This document shows, piece after piece, positions 15,221 through 24,745 of a stretch of 45,499 nt of DNA. The DNA comes from Cytophagales bacterium. GTDB lineage: Bacteria; Bacteroidota; Bacteroidia; Cytophagales; Cyclobacteriaceae. The DNA lies in NCBI GenBank assembly GCA_022360055.1, contig JAKSDO010000219.1:1-45499 (forward strand), in the 5' to 3' direction. The position numbers and the translations under genes were made by a program. Numbering within the stretch: position 1 is the first letter of the stretch; every line of letters begins with the position of its first letter. The notes under the pieces were generated by a model, which had not been told where the DNA came from, did not search any database, and saw nothing but the letters and a program-made list of their open reading frames with translations.

Positions 15221-18124
15221 ATGAATGGATTTATTACATACGGGAAACTACTTTTTATAATTCTGAGCACCACGCTGATTTCATGTACTTCAAAAAATCA
15301 GGAACAACAAAAAAAAGACTGGGTTAGCTACCTCATCGAACTCAAAAAACCGGATAAGCCGGAAGCCGATAAAGAGGAAGTCCGGGAGTTATTTAAAGAG
15401 TTCAGGACTGCGTATCCCTGGCACAGTTATAAACTAATTACCCAAAAAGAATTTGTAACCTGGGCAACCAGTGCGAACAAGGAACAATTTACAGAAAGCC
15501 TTCTTCAATCCAAACTAAACAAGCTTGAAGATAACAAAGCAATTTTCAAACGAGAAATTGAAAATATAAAAGCGCAAACAGAGCCGATCACAGCAAAACT
15601 TCTGCTGGCAGAAAAAGCTGTTCGTTTCCGCGATGACCTGCATTCGTTTAACAACATTAATTTTGAAGCGCTTGAAAAGGCCATTAATAATATTCATTCG
15701 CTCTTCCCAGATCACTACAATTATCAGGAATTTAGTTCGCAACTAAACAAACTGTCAAGGGAATATTCAGAAATCACAAAAATCATTCAGGTTAAAAATG
15801 AAATGGCAGATACGCAACTTGCTGCTTTTATCGGCCATTTCGAGGCAGTAAAAAAGGAGGCATTGCTTTCGAATCCATTAGTTGGCAACCAGCCTATTGT
15901 ATTTGTAACCCGTCGACAATATGCCCCCGACCATCATAATTCAGCAACACTTTTTCACACCAACGAAGTAAACACCAACAAGTACCGGCCCGGTGGTTCC
16001 ATGAAGATTATTGACCTGAGAAAAGAAGGGAAAATAACTACCTTGCTTAAAACTGCCGAGGGTGTTATCCGCGATCCGGAAATTAGCTATGATGGAAAAA
16101 AAATCCTGTTTTCGATGCGGAAAAACATTAAAGAAGATTACCACATTTATGAAATGGATACCGACGGGAAAAACCTGAGGCAGTTAACTGCAGCTGAAGG
16201 AGTTTCCGACATCGATCCGCAATATTTACCCGACGGCGGCATCGTGTTTTCCTCCACGCGCGAGCCCAAATACTGCATGTGCAACATTCATATAATGGCC
16301 AACCTGTTCAGGATGGAGGACGATGGGGCAAATATTACCCAATTGGGGAAAAGCACACTGTTTGAAGGGCACAGCGCCATAATGCCCGATGGCCGTATTT
16401 TGTATGATCGCTGGGAATACGTCGACCGAAATTTCGGCGATGCGCAAGGGTTATGGACAATGAATCCCGATGGTACCAACCAGGCCATTTATTTTGGTAA
16501 TAACACCAACTCGCCCGGAGGTTTCATCGATGCGCGGCCAATACCCGGGACCGACAAGGTGATTTCAATTCTCGGCTCGTGTCACGACCGTCCGTGGGGT
16601 GCGTTGGGAATTATCGACCGCAAAAAAGGACTGGACGGGAAAGATCCAGTAGAAATAACCTGGCCGGCCTCTGCCAAAGAACTGATTGGCAAAGGAAACT
16701 GGGATACGTTTAAGCAGGTAAAAACGCTTTACGAAGACCCTTTTCCGCTTAATGATACGTACTTTTTATGTTCCAGAACAATTGGATTGGGCGAGCAAAC
16801 GGGTCTATTCCTTATTGACACCTTTGGCAATGAACAATTGATTTACACAGAAGCGCCCGGATGTTACGATCCGGTTCCGATAAAACCACGCGAAAAAGAG
16901 TACAGTATTCAAGATAAACGCAACTACAAATCAGAAACCGGAAAATTCTATGTGCAGGATGTTTACCAGGGCACACATATGAAAGGCGTTGAGCGCGGTT
17001 CGGTAAAGTATTTGCGCGTGATCGAATCGGTGGAAAAGCGCAGTTGGACCCATCCGGCATGGAACGGACAGGGGGTGCATCGTCCTGCGATGAACTGGCA
17101 TAGTTTCGAATGCAAAAAAATATGGGGAACGGTTCCGGTTGAAGAAGATGGTTCGGTTTACGTTGAAGTTCCTGCCGACAAGTACGTTTATTTTCAGTTG
17201 CTTGACGAGAATAAAATGATGATCCAATCGATGCGAAGCGGAACCATGTTACATTCGGGCGAAATACTGGGCTGTATTGGTTGCCATGAAGACCGCAGAA
17301 TGGCGCCTCCTTCAACGCAATCGCAGGTTACACAAGCCCTAAAGTTACCTCCGCAAAAACTTGATGGATGGTACGGAGAGCCGAGGACTTTTGGTTTTGC
17401 GCAAGAAGTTCAACCAGTGCTAAACAAACATTGTATTGAATGTCATGATTACGGAAAAAAAGCGGGTGAAAAGTTAATCCTGTCAGGCGACCGGAATCCG
17501 TATTTTAATGCCTCGTATATTGATATGTATCTTCAAAAGGTAATCAAACCAATTGGTGCCGGCCCTGCGGAGATTCAGGAGGCTTATTCGTGGGGATCAC
17601 ACCCAAGTAAAATTATTCAGATGTTAAGAAAGGGGCATGCAAAAGTTAAATTATCTGAAGAAGAAATGGAACGTCTTACCACCTGGATTGATCTAAATGC
17701 AGTTTATTATCCTGATTTTATTTCGGCATACCCGGACAACACAGTTGGCCGAAGCCCAATTTCGCAACAAGATTTATATCAATTGGGGAAACTTACAAAT
17801 ACGGATTTTTCGGCACTAGGCGGGCACAACAGAAAGTTAAGGGCACAAATTACATTCGAACGCCCTGAGCTGAGTCCTTGTTTAAAAAATATCAAAGACA
17901 AAAATTCAACAGAATACAAAGAAGCACTGGAAATTATTATCAGGGGAAAGAATCAACTGGCACAAACTCCAAGATTAGACATGAAAGGTTTTGTGCCTTC
18001 TGAAACCGATAAAAAACGTATTGAAAAATACATGTACAGGCAAGAAGAAGAAAAACGTAACAGAACGGCTATTCTGGAAGGTAAAAAATATTATGATCCT
18101 GAGTTGGTAAATACGAAACAATAA
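15221..18124 (+). CDS. HzsA-related dihaem c lipoprotein with PD40-type propeller
   Basis: This 967-residue exported lipoprotein has a lipobox ending LISC at Cys22. An N-terminal helical region (about 30-220) leads to a beta-propeller with TolB/PD40-like blades (DPEISYDGKKILFSMR, IYEMDTDGKNLRQLT, DPQYLPDGGIVFSS). A C-terminal cytochrome region carries two CxxCH haem c sites, CIGCH (685-689) and CIECH (738-742). This layout matches proteins annotated as related to the hydrazine synthase alpha subunit; most occur outside anammox bacteria and their reaction is unknown, so no hydrazine chemistry is implied. First gene of the HTCS-facing operon. It probably handles electrons at the periplasmic or outer membrane surface together with the next gene's product. 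Confidence 0.82.
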   Translation: MNGFITYGKLLFIILSTTLISCTSKNQEQQKKDWVSYLIELKKPDKPEADKEEVRELFKEFRTAYPWHSYKLITQKEFVTWATSANKEQFTESLLQSKLNKLEDNKAIFKREIENIKAQTEPITAKLLLAEKAVRFRDDLHSFNNINFEALEKAINNIHSLFPDHYNYQEFSSQLNKLSREYSEITKIIQVKNEMADTQLAAFIGHFEAVKKEALLSNPLVGNQPIVFVTRRQYAPDHHNSATLFHTNEVNTNKYRPGGSMKIIDLRKEGKITTLLKTAEGVIRDPEISYDGKKILFSMRKNIKEDYHIYEMDTDGKNLRQLTAAEGVSDIDPQYLPDGGIVFSSTREPKYCMCNIHIMANLFRMEDDGANITQLGKSTLFEGHSAIMPDGRILYDRWEYVDRNFGDAQGLWTMNPDGTNQAIYFGNNTNSPGGFIDARPIPGTDKVISILGSCHDRPWGALGIIDRKKGLDGKDPVEITWPASAKELIGKGNWDTFKQVKTLYEDPFPLNDTYFLCSRTIGLGEQTGLFLIDTFGNEQLIYTEAPGCYDPVPIKPREKEYSIQDKRNYKSETGKFYVQDVYQGTHMKGVERGSVKYLRVIESVEKRSWTHPAWNGQGVHRPAMNWHSFECKKIWGTVPVEEDGSVYVEVPADKYVYFQLLDENKMMIQSMRSGTMLHSGEILGCIGCHEDRRMAPPSTQSQVTQALKLPPQKLDGWYGEPRTFGFAQEVQPVLNKHCIECHDYGKKAGEKLILSGDRNPYFNASYIDMYLQKVIKPIGAGPAEIQEAYSWGSHPSKIIQMLRKGHAKVKLSEEEMERLTTWIDLNAVYYPDFISAYPDNTVGRSPISQQDLYQLGKLTNTDFSALGGHNRKLRAQITFERPELSPCLKNIKDKNSTEYKEALEIIIRGKNQLAQTPRLDMKGFVPSETDKKRIEKYMYRQEEEKRNRTAILEGKKYYDPELVNTKQ

Positions 18125-18183
18125 AACAGACTTTAGAACCGGATGTTTGAGATCCACTCCTTGATACTCGATAGTCATATACA

Positions 18184-20013
18184 ATGAAAAAAATACTCTA
18201 CATAAACTTGATCATTCTTATTTGGCTGTTTACAGCTTGTGCAAATGAAAGCAACCGGGTGATGTCACCGAACCAAGTTGTTGCAGGCAAAACACAAAAC
18301 AAACTATTTGTGGCCGATGAAACAGCAAATCGGATTTCAATTATTAACGCCAAAACTTCCGGTATTGAAGGTCATATTTCGCTGGAAGCGACCCCCGGAG
18401 GATTAGTACTTTCTGCCGATGAAGCCAGGTTGTTCGTAACATTAACTGAACCACAAGGAAAATTGTTGGAGATAGATTGGGTAAGTGGAAAAATTACACG
18501 GTCATTAGCAATTGGTCATTCTCCAATGTCACCGGTAATTTCTACAGACGGTAAATCCCTCTTCTTGTGCAATCGTTTTAACAACAGTGTCAGCAAAATT
18601 GACCTTGAACGGTTCACCATTAAGAAAAACGCTGAAACCGACAGGGAACCTGTTGATGCTGCATTGCTTAAAAAGAAGGATTTACTTTTAGTGGCAAACC
18701 ATTTGCCAAATGGCAAAGCAAATGCCGATTATCATTCAGCAAAAGTATCTGTATTTAAGGCATCCACATTGGAATGTTTGAAGGAAATTTCTTTACCAAA
18801 TGGTTCAAATGCTTTAAATAGAATTGCAGTTTCGGCCGATGAAAAATTTGCCTATCTAACGCACATTCTGGCGCGTTACAATGTTCCTACCAATCAGGTG
18901 GAGCGAGGTTGGATAAATACAAATGCGTTGAGTATAATCGACCTTACAGACACATCTTACCTTTGTACCGTTATGCTCGACGATCTGGACCGTGGGGCTG
19001 CAAATCCTTACGACGTAAAATGCAGCGAGGATGGTAAGTCCATTTATGTTTCGCACACGGGCACCAACGAGCTTAGTATTATCGATTCGGAAAAGCTCCA
19101 CCAAAGGATAACGAACATTGCCAATGGCACACAGCCGACTCTTTATGCCACATCGTTACCCGACATCCAGAATGATTTGAGCTTTTTGCAAGACATCCGA
19201 GAAAGAATAGACCTAAAAGCAAAAGGGCCAAAGGGATTGACTTTTATTGAGAACAGGGTTTTTGTTTCGATGTATTTTTCTGGTTCTGTTGCAGAAATTG
19301 ATAGAGCAAATAAGAATTCGGTAAACAATATGGCATTGGGAGTGCAACCAAAACCGGATATGGCCAGATTAGGCAAAATGTATTTTAACGATGCAACATT
19401 GTGCAAACAACAGTGGCAAAGTTGCACAAGTTGTCACCCCGGAGATGCACGTGTTGATGCGTTAAACTGGGATTTACTAAACGACGGTATTGGCAACCCC
19501 AAAAATACCAAAAGCATGTTATTGGCACATGCAACCCCTCCTGCCATGATAACCGGAATTAGGCACAATGCAAATGTGGCGGTACGTGCAGGGATAGAAC
19601 ACATTTTATTTACCCATCAACCCGATAAAATTGCCGAAGCACTTGATGCTTATCTGGCGGGGCTTAGGCCTGTTCCCAGCCCATATTTGAGAAACGGAGA
19701 ACTCACTCAGTCAGCACAACGAGGAAAACAAGTCTTTGAAAAAGCCCAGTGTTCGCATTGCCATTCCGGGCCGTATTTTACCAATATGAAGAGTTATAAT
19801 GTCGGAGAAGGGACCGGTTTGGAAGAAGGGCGGAAGTTCGACACTCCATCCCTTGTTGAAGCCTGGCGGACCGCTCCATATTTGTACGATGGTAAAGCCC
19901 GGAATATTAAGGAAGTGATTACAATTTACAATACAAGTCAGCGACATGGGAAAACGGCTGATTTAACAGAACAAGAATTGGATGATTTAGTAGAGTATTG
20001 TTTGTCACTTTAA
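18184..20013 (+). CDS. YncE-like propeller fused to MauG/cytochrome c peroxidase-like dihaem domain
   Basis: This 609-residue lipoprotein (lipobox FTAC, Cys19) has an N-terminal beta-propeller of YncE/YVTN type (KLFVADETANRISIINAKTS; SKIDLERF) over about residues 35-390. A di-haem cytochrome c peroxidase/MauG-like domain follows, with haem sites CTSCH (414-418) and CSHCH (523-527) and the typical segment RKFDTPSLVEAWRTAPYLYDG. Members oxidise a partner protein or reduce peroxide; which applies here is unknown. It lies 59 bases after the HzsA-related gene, and both proteins carry a propeller plus two c-type haems, suggesting they act as a pair. Confidence 0.85.
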   Translation: MKKILYINLIILIWLFTACANESNRVMSPNQVVAGKTQNKLFVADETANRISIINAKTSGIEGHISLEATPGGLVLSADEARLFVTLTEPQGKLLEIDWVSGKITRSLAIGHSPMSPVISTDGKSLFLCNRFNNSVSKIDLERFTIKKNAETDREPVDAALLKKKDLLLVANHLPNGKANADYHSAKVSVFKASTLECLKEISLPNGSNALNRIAVSADEKFAYLTHILARYNVPTNQVERGWINTNALSIIDLTDTSYLCTVMLDDLDRGAANPYDVKCSEDGKSIYVSHTGTNELSIIDSEKLHQRITNIANGTQPTLYATSLPDIQNDLSFLQDIRERIDLKAKGPKGLTFIENRVFVSMYFSGSVAEIDRANKNSVNNMALGVQPKPDMARLGKMYFNDATLCKQQWQSCTSCHPGDARVDALNWDLLNDGIGNPKNTKSMLLAHATPPAMITGIRHNANVAVRAGIEHILFTHQPDKIAEALDAYLAGLRPVPSPYLRNGELTQSAQRGKQVFEKAQCSHCHSGPYFTNMKSYNVGEGTGLEEGRKFDTPSLVEAWRTAPYLYDGKARNIKEVITIYNTSQRHGKTADLTEQELDDLVEYCLSL

Positions 20014-20073
20014 AATGTGGATGCGGATATAAAATGAAAAAAGATAAAATTAGAAACTATAAAAAAATCAAAT

Positions 20074-21267
20074 ATGAACAATTTTGAATATTTTAATCCT
20101 GTAAAAGTAATTTTTGGAGCCGGCGAACTGAATAAACTTGCAAACGAAGCAAAACAGTTGGGGTCGAAAATCTGCCTCGTTTCATACAAAGAATTGGGTT
20201 TCCTAACACCTCTGCTTAAAAAGATTTCCGCTCAATTAAAAGGTGCCGAATTAAATGTTGTTTCGTTTTTCGAAATCGAGGAAAACCCGGAAATAAAAAC
20301 TTTAACACTGGGTGCTGAATTCTGTAAAACCGAAAATGTAGATTTGATTATCGGGATTGGTGGCGGAAGTGTGATGGACGGTGCAAAAGCTATGGCCGCC
20401 GGTGTTTATTACGAAGGTGAAATGTGGAATATGGTTTACAGTCGCCATGACGATGTAAAAACCGTTCCTCCGGAAAAAGCCTTACCGACAATCATGATAC
20501 CAACCCTTCCTGCAACGGGAAGTGAGATGAACCCATGTGCAGTTGTAAGCAGTGCCGAATTAAAAGAAAAGTCGTATATCTGGAGCCCGTGTATTTATCC
20601 AAAGGTTTCCATTATCGATCCGGAACTTACCTTAAGTCTTCCTCCCTATCAAACTGCATGTGCGGCGGCCGATACCATCTCTCATGTATTGGAAATTTAC
20701 CTGAATGGTGAAGAAGATTCAGACCTGCAACACTATTTTCAGGAAGGGGTAATGCGAACGGTTATTGACAACATTGAGAAAGTTCTGGAAAATCCGAATG
20801 ATATTTCGGCACGCTCGCATTTACAATGGGCGGCCACATGTGCCATTAATGGTTTTGCTTCTCCAGGCGATGCCTGGACCCCAATACACCAGGTTGCGCA
20901 CAATTTAACCTCGTTACATAGAGTTTCTCATGGCGCTTCTCTGGCTATTTTAATGCCATCGTGGATGGAAGCATTCAGTAGCCGTAAACCGGAACAATAT
21001 TTCCGTTTTGCAAAAAATGTAATGCAGGTAAACACCCATGGAAAAACTCAGGAGGAAGTTATTGGTGAAGGAATCGCAGCATTCAAAGCATTTTTACAAA
21101 AGATTTCTGTGCCAGTTTCTTTAAAAGAAGCCAACATCAAACAGTCTGACCTGGCAGGTATTTTGGATGGGGTTGTAAAAGTGAGTTTTGGAAATGATGG
21201 AGTTTTAGCCTGCAATCCCCCTGTTAGTAAAGAGGATGTGATGCAGGTGTTGACTTTGGCATTATAA
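20074..21267 (+). CDS. Iron-containing alcohol dehydrogenase (YqhD/BDH-like)
   Basis: This 397-residue group III alcohol dehydrogenase has an N-terminal Rossmann-like domain with GIGGGSVMDGAK (about 94-105) and an all-helical metal domain. Likely ligands are Asp200 and His204 (AADTISH) plus His272 and His286 (HQVAHNLTSLHRVSH), the same 14-residue gap as in YqhD. It is cytoplasmic and would reduce an aldehyde such as acetaldehyde or lactaldehyde, or oxidise an alcohol, with NAD(P)H. Lying directly before a DeoC-like aldolase gene, it is well placed to dispose of the aldehyde released there. Confidence 0.9.
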   Translation: MNNFEYFNPVKVIFGAGELNKLANEAKQLGSKICLVSYKELGFLTPLLKKISAQLKGAELNVVSFFEIEENPEIKTLTLGAEFCKTENVDLIIGIGGGSVMDGAKAMAAGVYYEGEMWNMVYSRHDDVKTVPPEKALPTIMIPTLPATGSEMNPCAVVSSAELKEKSYIWSPCIYPKVSIIDPELTLSLPPYQTACAAADTISHVLEIYLNGEEDSDLQHYFQEGVMRTVIDNIEKVLENPNDISARSHLQWAATCAINGFASPGDAWTPIHQVAHNLTSLHRVSHGASLAILMPSWMEAFSSRKPEQYFRFAKNVMQVNTHGKTQEEVIGEGIAAFKAFLQKISVPVSLKEANIKQSDLAGILDGVVKVSFGNDGVLACNPPVSKEDVMQVLTLAL

Positions 21268-21459
21268 AACAATCTCAACAAAGCTGCTCTAAAAATTTGG
21301 TTCATGCAAGAAACACTGAGAACTCCGGAAAGGATGTAAAAAAATTAACTTGAATTTAAAAACATCGTTGAGCTCTTTGCGCTTCTATACAACTTTACGG
21401 GAACCCAAATTTTACTTTTGGAACAACACCTTAACAGATTACTACATCATTATCAAGTT

Positions 21460-22146
21460 ATGGATATCAATAAAATAGCACGGATGATTGACCTTAGTTG
21501 CGTGCAGGCAAACAGTTCAATCCAGGAAATTAAAGAAGTGGCAGATTTTGCCAAAAAATACAACTGCATTTGCACATTTGCACTTCCGGCACACACTCCG
21601 ATACTTATTGAATTGGTAAAAGACTACCCACAAATTTTGGTGGGTGGTGTTGTAGGATTTCCTGACGGAGGGGCTACAACAAAAGGAAAAGTTGCCGAAG
21701 CCCATGAATTAATCGAAATGGGTGTTAATGAGCTGGATATGGTCATCAATATCGCCTGGCTGAAAAACAAGCAGTACGGACTTTTACTGAACGATATACG
21801 GTCAGTTGTTGATGAAGCCGGAGATATTCCGGTAAAAGTGATTCTGGAATGCCACTACCTGACCAATGAAGAAATAGTTAAGGCTTGTCAGATAGGTGTT
21901 AAAGCCGGTGTTTCGTTTGTTAAAACCGGAACAGGTTGGGCACCTACAGGGGCAACTCTTGAAAATGTAAAAATAATGAAAGACACAGTTGGTGATGCTT
22001 GTGAGGTTAAAGCAGCCGGCGGTGTTCGCAATTTGGAAACTTTACTTGCCATGAACAAGCTGGGAGCTACCCGTTTTGGGATTGGAATAAGAACTGCAAA
22101 AGCCATTTTTGAAGGAATGGAGCGTTCGGGAAGTGAGGTTTATTAG
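21460..22146 (+). CDS. DeoC-like (deoxyribose-phosphate aldolase family) class I aldolase
   Basis: This 228-residue TIM barrel belongs to the DeoC/LacD family. The Schiff-base lysine lies in FVKTGTGW, the second lysine in VKAAGGVR and the catalytic Asp in ELDMVINI, all conserved. The motif GFPDGGATTKGK differs from the usual GFPxG and VKTGTGWAP from VKTSTGF, so it belongs to a divergent subfamily and the substrate may not be deoxyribose 5-phosphate. The reaction would cleave a phosphorylated sugar to an aldehyde plus a glycolytic triose phosphate. An in-frame TTG at 21418 would add 14 residues; neither start has a clear ribosome site. It sits between the alcohol dehydrogenase and kinase genes. 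Confidence 0.8.
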   Translation: MDINKIARMIDLSCVQANSSIQEIKEVADFAKKYNCICTFALPAHTPILIELVKDYPQILVGGVVGFPDGGATTKGKVAEAHELIEMGVNELDMVINIAWLKNKQYGLLLNDIRSVVDEAGDIPVKVILECHYLTNEEIVKACQIGVKAGVSFVKTGTGWAPTGATLENVKIMKDTVGDACEVKAAGGVRNLETLLAMNKLGATRFGIGIRTAKAIFEGMERSGSEVY

Positions 22147-22183
22147 TTCCACGTTTGTTATCTGAAAACCCAACAATATTAAA

Positions 22184-23707
22184 ATGAACCGATACATAAT
22201 TGCGTATGATTTGGGAACCGGAGGTTGCAAAGCATCACTTTACAACATTTCCGGTAATTGTGTTGCCGACTCATTTATTTCCTGCGACACGGAATACCCA
22301 CATCAAGGTTGGCACGAACAAAAACCAACTGACTGGTGGGCTGCAGTGGTTCAATCCACAAAAAAACTTCTCCAGGAATCTCAAATACAAAAAAATGAAG
22401 TCTCTGCAATTGGAATTTCAGGGCACAGTTTGGGTTTGGTTCCGGTAAACAAAGACGGGAAGTTGTTGCGGAAAAGTGTACCAATCTGGTCGGATTCGCG
22501 GCCCACAGAAAAAGAACTTGATCCGTTTTTCGAAAAGATATCAGAAGAAGAATGGTATATGATTACCGGAAACGGTTTTCCTCCAAGTCTTTATACCGTT
22601 TTCAAATTAATGTGGCTACGGAACAACGAACCTGAAATTTTTGACGAGTTATATTCCATACTAGGAACCAAAGATTACATCAACTATCGAATGACCGGGA
22701 TAATGGCAACTGATTATTCCTATGCTTCGGGAACCGGCGTTTACGACCTAAAAAAATGGGAATATTCGGACAGGTTAATTGACGCCAGCGGTTTACCTCC
22801 ATCAATCTTCCCAACTCCGGTTGCATCTACCCAAGTACTGGGTACACTTACTGATGAAGCAGCAAAAGAACTTGGCCTTCATACAAATGTAAAAGTTGTT
22901 GCCGGAGGCGTAGATAATTCGTGTATGGCTTTGGGGGCACGTTGCTTTAAAGACGGACGGACTTACAATTCCCAGGGATCTTCGTCGTGGATTGCAGTGA
23001 GTTCTTCGGAACCTCTTTTAAATGTACTAAGCCGTCCTTATGTTTTTACTCATGTAGTCCCCGGATTATTTACTTCTGCAACTGCCATTTTTTCTGCAGG
23101 TACGAGTTTCCGTTGGCTGCGCGACAATATTTGCCTGCATTTAAAAGAAAAAGAAGGAAACATATGGGAAAACATGACAACACTGGCAGCAAAAGCTCCG
23201 GCAGGTTCGAATAAACTACTATTTAATCCCAGCCTGGCAGGCGGAACAATGATTGATAAAAGTGCCAACATTAGGGGGGCTTTCGCAGGAATAGATTTAA
23301 GCCATAAACAAAATGACATTATTCGCTCGGTGATGGAAGGTGTAGCTATGGGATTACGGGTTGCACTCGATGAGCTACGGGATTTAACAACAATTGAGGA
23401 TGAAATTACCGCTGTTGGAGGAGGGAGCAAAAGTGAATTCTGGCGGCAGATTTATGCCGATGTTTACAACGTAAATATCGTAAAAACCAATATCGACGAA
23501 CAAGCTGCAGCACTGGGAGCAGCGGCTCTTGCTGCAGTTGGGACTGGTATCTGGAAAGATTTTTCTATTATCGATGAAATCCATGTGACTGAATCGGTGA
23601 ATATACCAAACGAAAAAGATAATCAGACCTACGAAAAGCTTCTTCCCGTATATAAAACATTTTCAAACCATTTATCTGAAATTGGAGATCTGATGAGTAA
23701 AATTTAA
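22184..23707 (+). CDS. FGGY-family carbohydrate kinase (xylulokinase-like)
   Basis: This 507-residue sugar kinase has the N-terminal phosphate motif DLGTGGCK (9-16), the substrate-side segment AIGISGHSLG, the catalytic Asp in GGVDNS (Asp244) and the C-terminal nucleotide motif AVGGGSKSEFWRQI. It would phosphorylate a sugar or polyol with ATP in the cytoplasm. It looks closest to xylulokinases, but FGGY specificity (xylulose, ribulose, fuculose, erythritol, glycerol) cannot be assigned by eye. Next to an aldolase gene it likely makes that enzyme's phosphorylated substrate. It starts 37 bases after the aldolase gene. Confidence 0.88.
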   Translation: MNRYIIAYDLGTGGCKASLYNISGNCVADSFISCDTEYPHQGWHEQKPTDWWAAVVQSTKKLLQESQIQKNEVSAIGISGHSLGLVPVNKDGKLLRKSVPIWSDSRPTEKELDPFFEKISEEEWYMITGNGFPPSLYTVFKLMWLRNNEPEIFDELYSILGTKDYINYRMTGIMATDYSYASGTGVYDLKKWEYSDRLIDASGLPPSIFPTPVASTQVLGTLTDEAAKELGLHTNVKVVAGGVDNSCMALGARCFKDGRTYNSQGSSSWIAVSSSEPLLNVLSRPYVFTHVVPGLFTSATAIFSAGTSFRWLRDNICLHLKEKEGNIWENMTTLAAKAPAGSNKLLFNPSLAGGTMIDKSANIRGAFAGIDLSHKQNDIIRSVMEGVAMGLRVALDELRDLTTIEDEITAVGGGSKSEFWRQIYADVYNVNIVKTNIDEQAAALGAAALAAVGTGIWKDFSIIDEIHVTESVNIPNEKDNQTYEKLLPVYKTFSNHLSEIGDLMSKI

Positions 23708-23734
23708 TCAGTTAAAATCATAAAATCTAAAATC

Positions 23735-24745
23735 ATGGAATTCAACATTACAGAATTATTAGTTGCCTTTGCCGGGGGTATTTTTGGTGCGGCTATTGGC
23801 GCACTTCCCGTTTGGATATTGTGCGGGCTGGCAGTTTTGATCGGAGGGGCCATTACAATGGCTACAGGTAATGAGAGTTTTACAAACCTGGTTGCCTGGG
23901 GTTTATTTCTGGGGCCACACACTGCCTTTGCCGGTGGCACAGCAGCGGCAGCCTATGCAGCTAAAAAAGGAGAGCTGGAAAATGGGCGTGACATTCAAAC
24001 AGCACTTATTGGTTTAAACAACCCAAAAGTACTTTTTGTAGGCGGTATATTCGGGGCACTTGGTTACCTTCTGTTCTGGCTAATTATGCAGGTACCCAAT
24101 TACAGCGATCTGGCCTGGACAAACACCATTGCGCTGGCAGTAATACTAAATATGGTAATTACCCGCTTTGCTTTTGGAAAAACCGGTTTATTTGGAAAAC
24201 CTGCAAATGCTCAAAATCGTTGGGTTCCATCTGAAACAGGTTCGTGGGTTCCCTACCAATCAAAACCTATGCAATTAATTTTACTAGGTATTGCAGTTGG
24301 GGTCCCCGCTGCCTATTTAGCCGATGTACTTCCCGGAAGTGTTGGTATTACCTTTGGTTTTGTGGCATTTTTACTCATATTTATGCAGTTTGGATTTAAG
24401 GTTCCGGTAACACATCATATTGCGCTTTCCGCATCAGTAATTACGGTAGTTACAGGCGAAGTCGCCTGGGGAGTCGGTTTTGGTATCCTCGCAGCATTTT
24501 TAGGCGAATTATTTGCCTGCATTTTTGTATATCATGGCGATACGCACATCGACCCGCCAACAATGGCTTTGGTAGGAACCTTTACTTTGTTCCCACTCAT
24601 GGAACAATTTAAAGTATTCGAATTAAGTGAATACGTAATTTGGTTAATCGTGGTAGGAATTACAGCAGCAGGATATTTATTCCTGACTTCGTTGAAACAA
24701 CAAAAATTATTGCTGCGGTTATTGGTAAATAAAGCCACAAAATGA
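23735..24745 (+). CDS. Polytopic inner-membrane protein, candidate substrate permease (unknown family)
   Basis: This 336-residue, highly hydrophobic protein has about nine to ten predicted membrane helices. Glycine-rich segments recur (FAGGIFGAAIGALPVWI, FVGGIFGALGYLLFW, GVGFGILAAFLGELFA), which could reflect an internal duplication. A conserved-looking polar loop, VYHGDTHIDPPTMAL, sits between the last helices, where a charged HGD-H-D cluster in a membrane protein suggests a functional site. I do not recognise the family and no MFS, SSS or TRAP signature is visible. As last gene of an operon with sugar kinase and aldolase but no other transporter, it is the natural candidate for uptake of the pathway substrate. 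Confidence 0.75.
   Translation: MEFNITELLVAFAGGIFGAAIGALPVWILCGLAVLIGGAITMATGNESFTNLVAWGLFLGPHTAFAGGTAAAAYAAKKGELENGRDIQTALIGLNNPKVLFVGGIFGALGYLLFWLIMQVPNYSDLAWTNTIALAVILNMVITRFAFGKTGLFGKPANAQNRWVPSETGSWVPYQSKPMQLILLGIAVGVPAAYLADVLPGSVGITFGFVAFLLIFMQFGFKVPVTHHIALSASVITVVTGEVAWGVGFGILAAFLGELFACIFVYHGDTHIDPPTMALVGTFTLFPLMEQFKVFELSEYVIWLIVVGITAAGYLFLTSLKQQKLLLRLLVNKATK

Noticed and set aside
15221-18124. Idea that the HzsA-related protein means anammox-type hydrazine synthesis
   Set aside because: No HzsB or HzsC gene is nearby and the family is widespread outside anammox bacteria; similarity is only to domain architecture.
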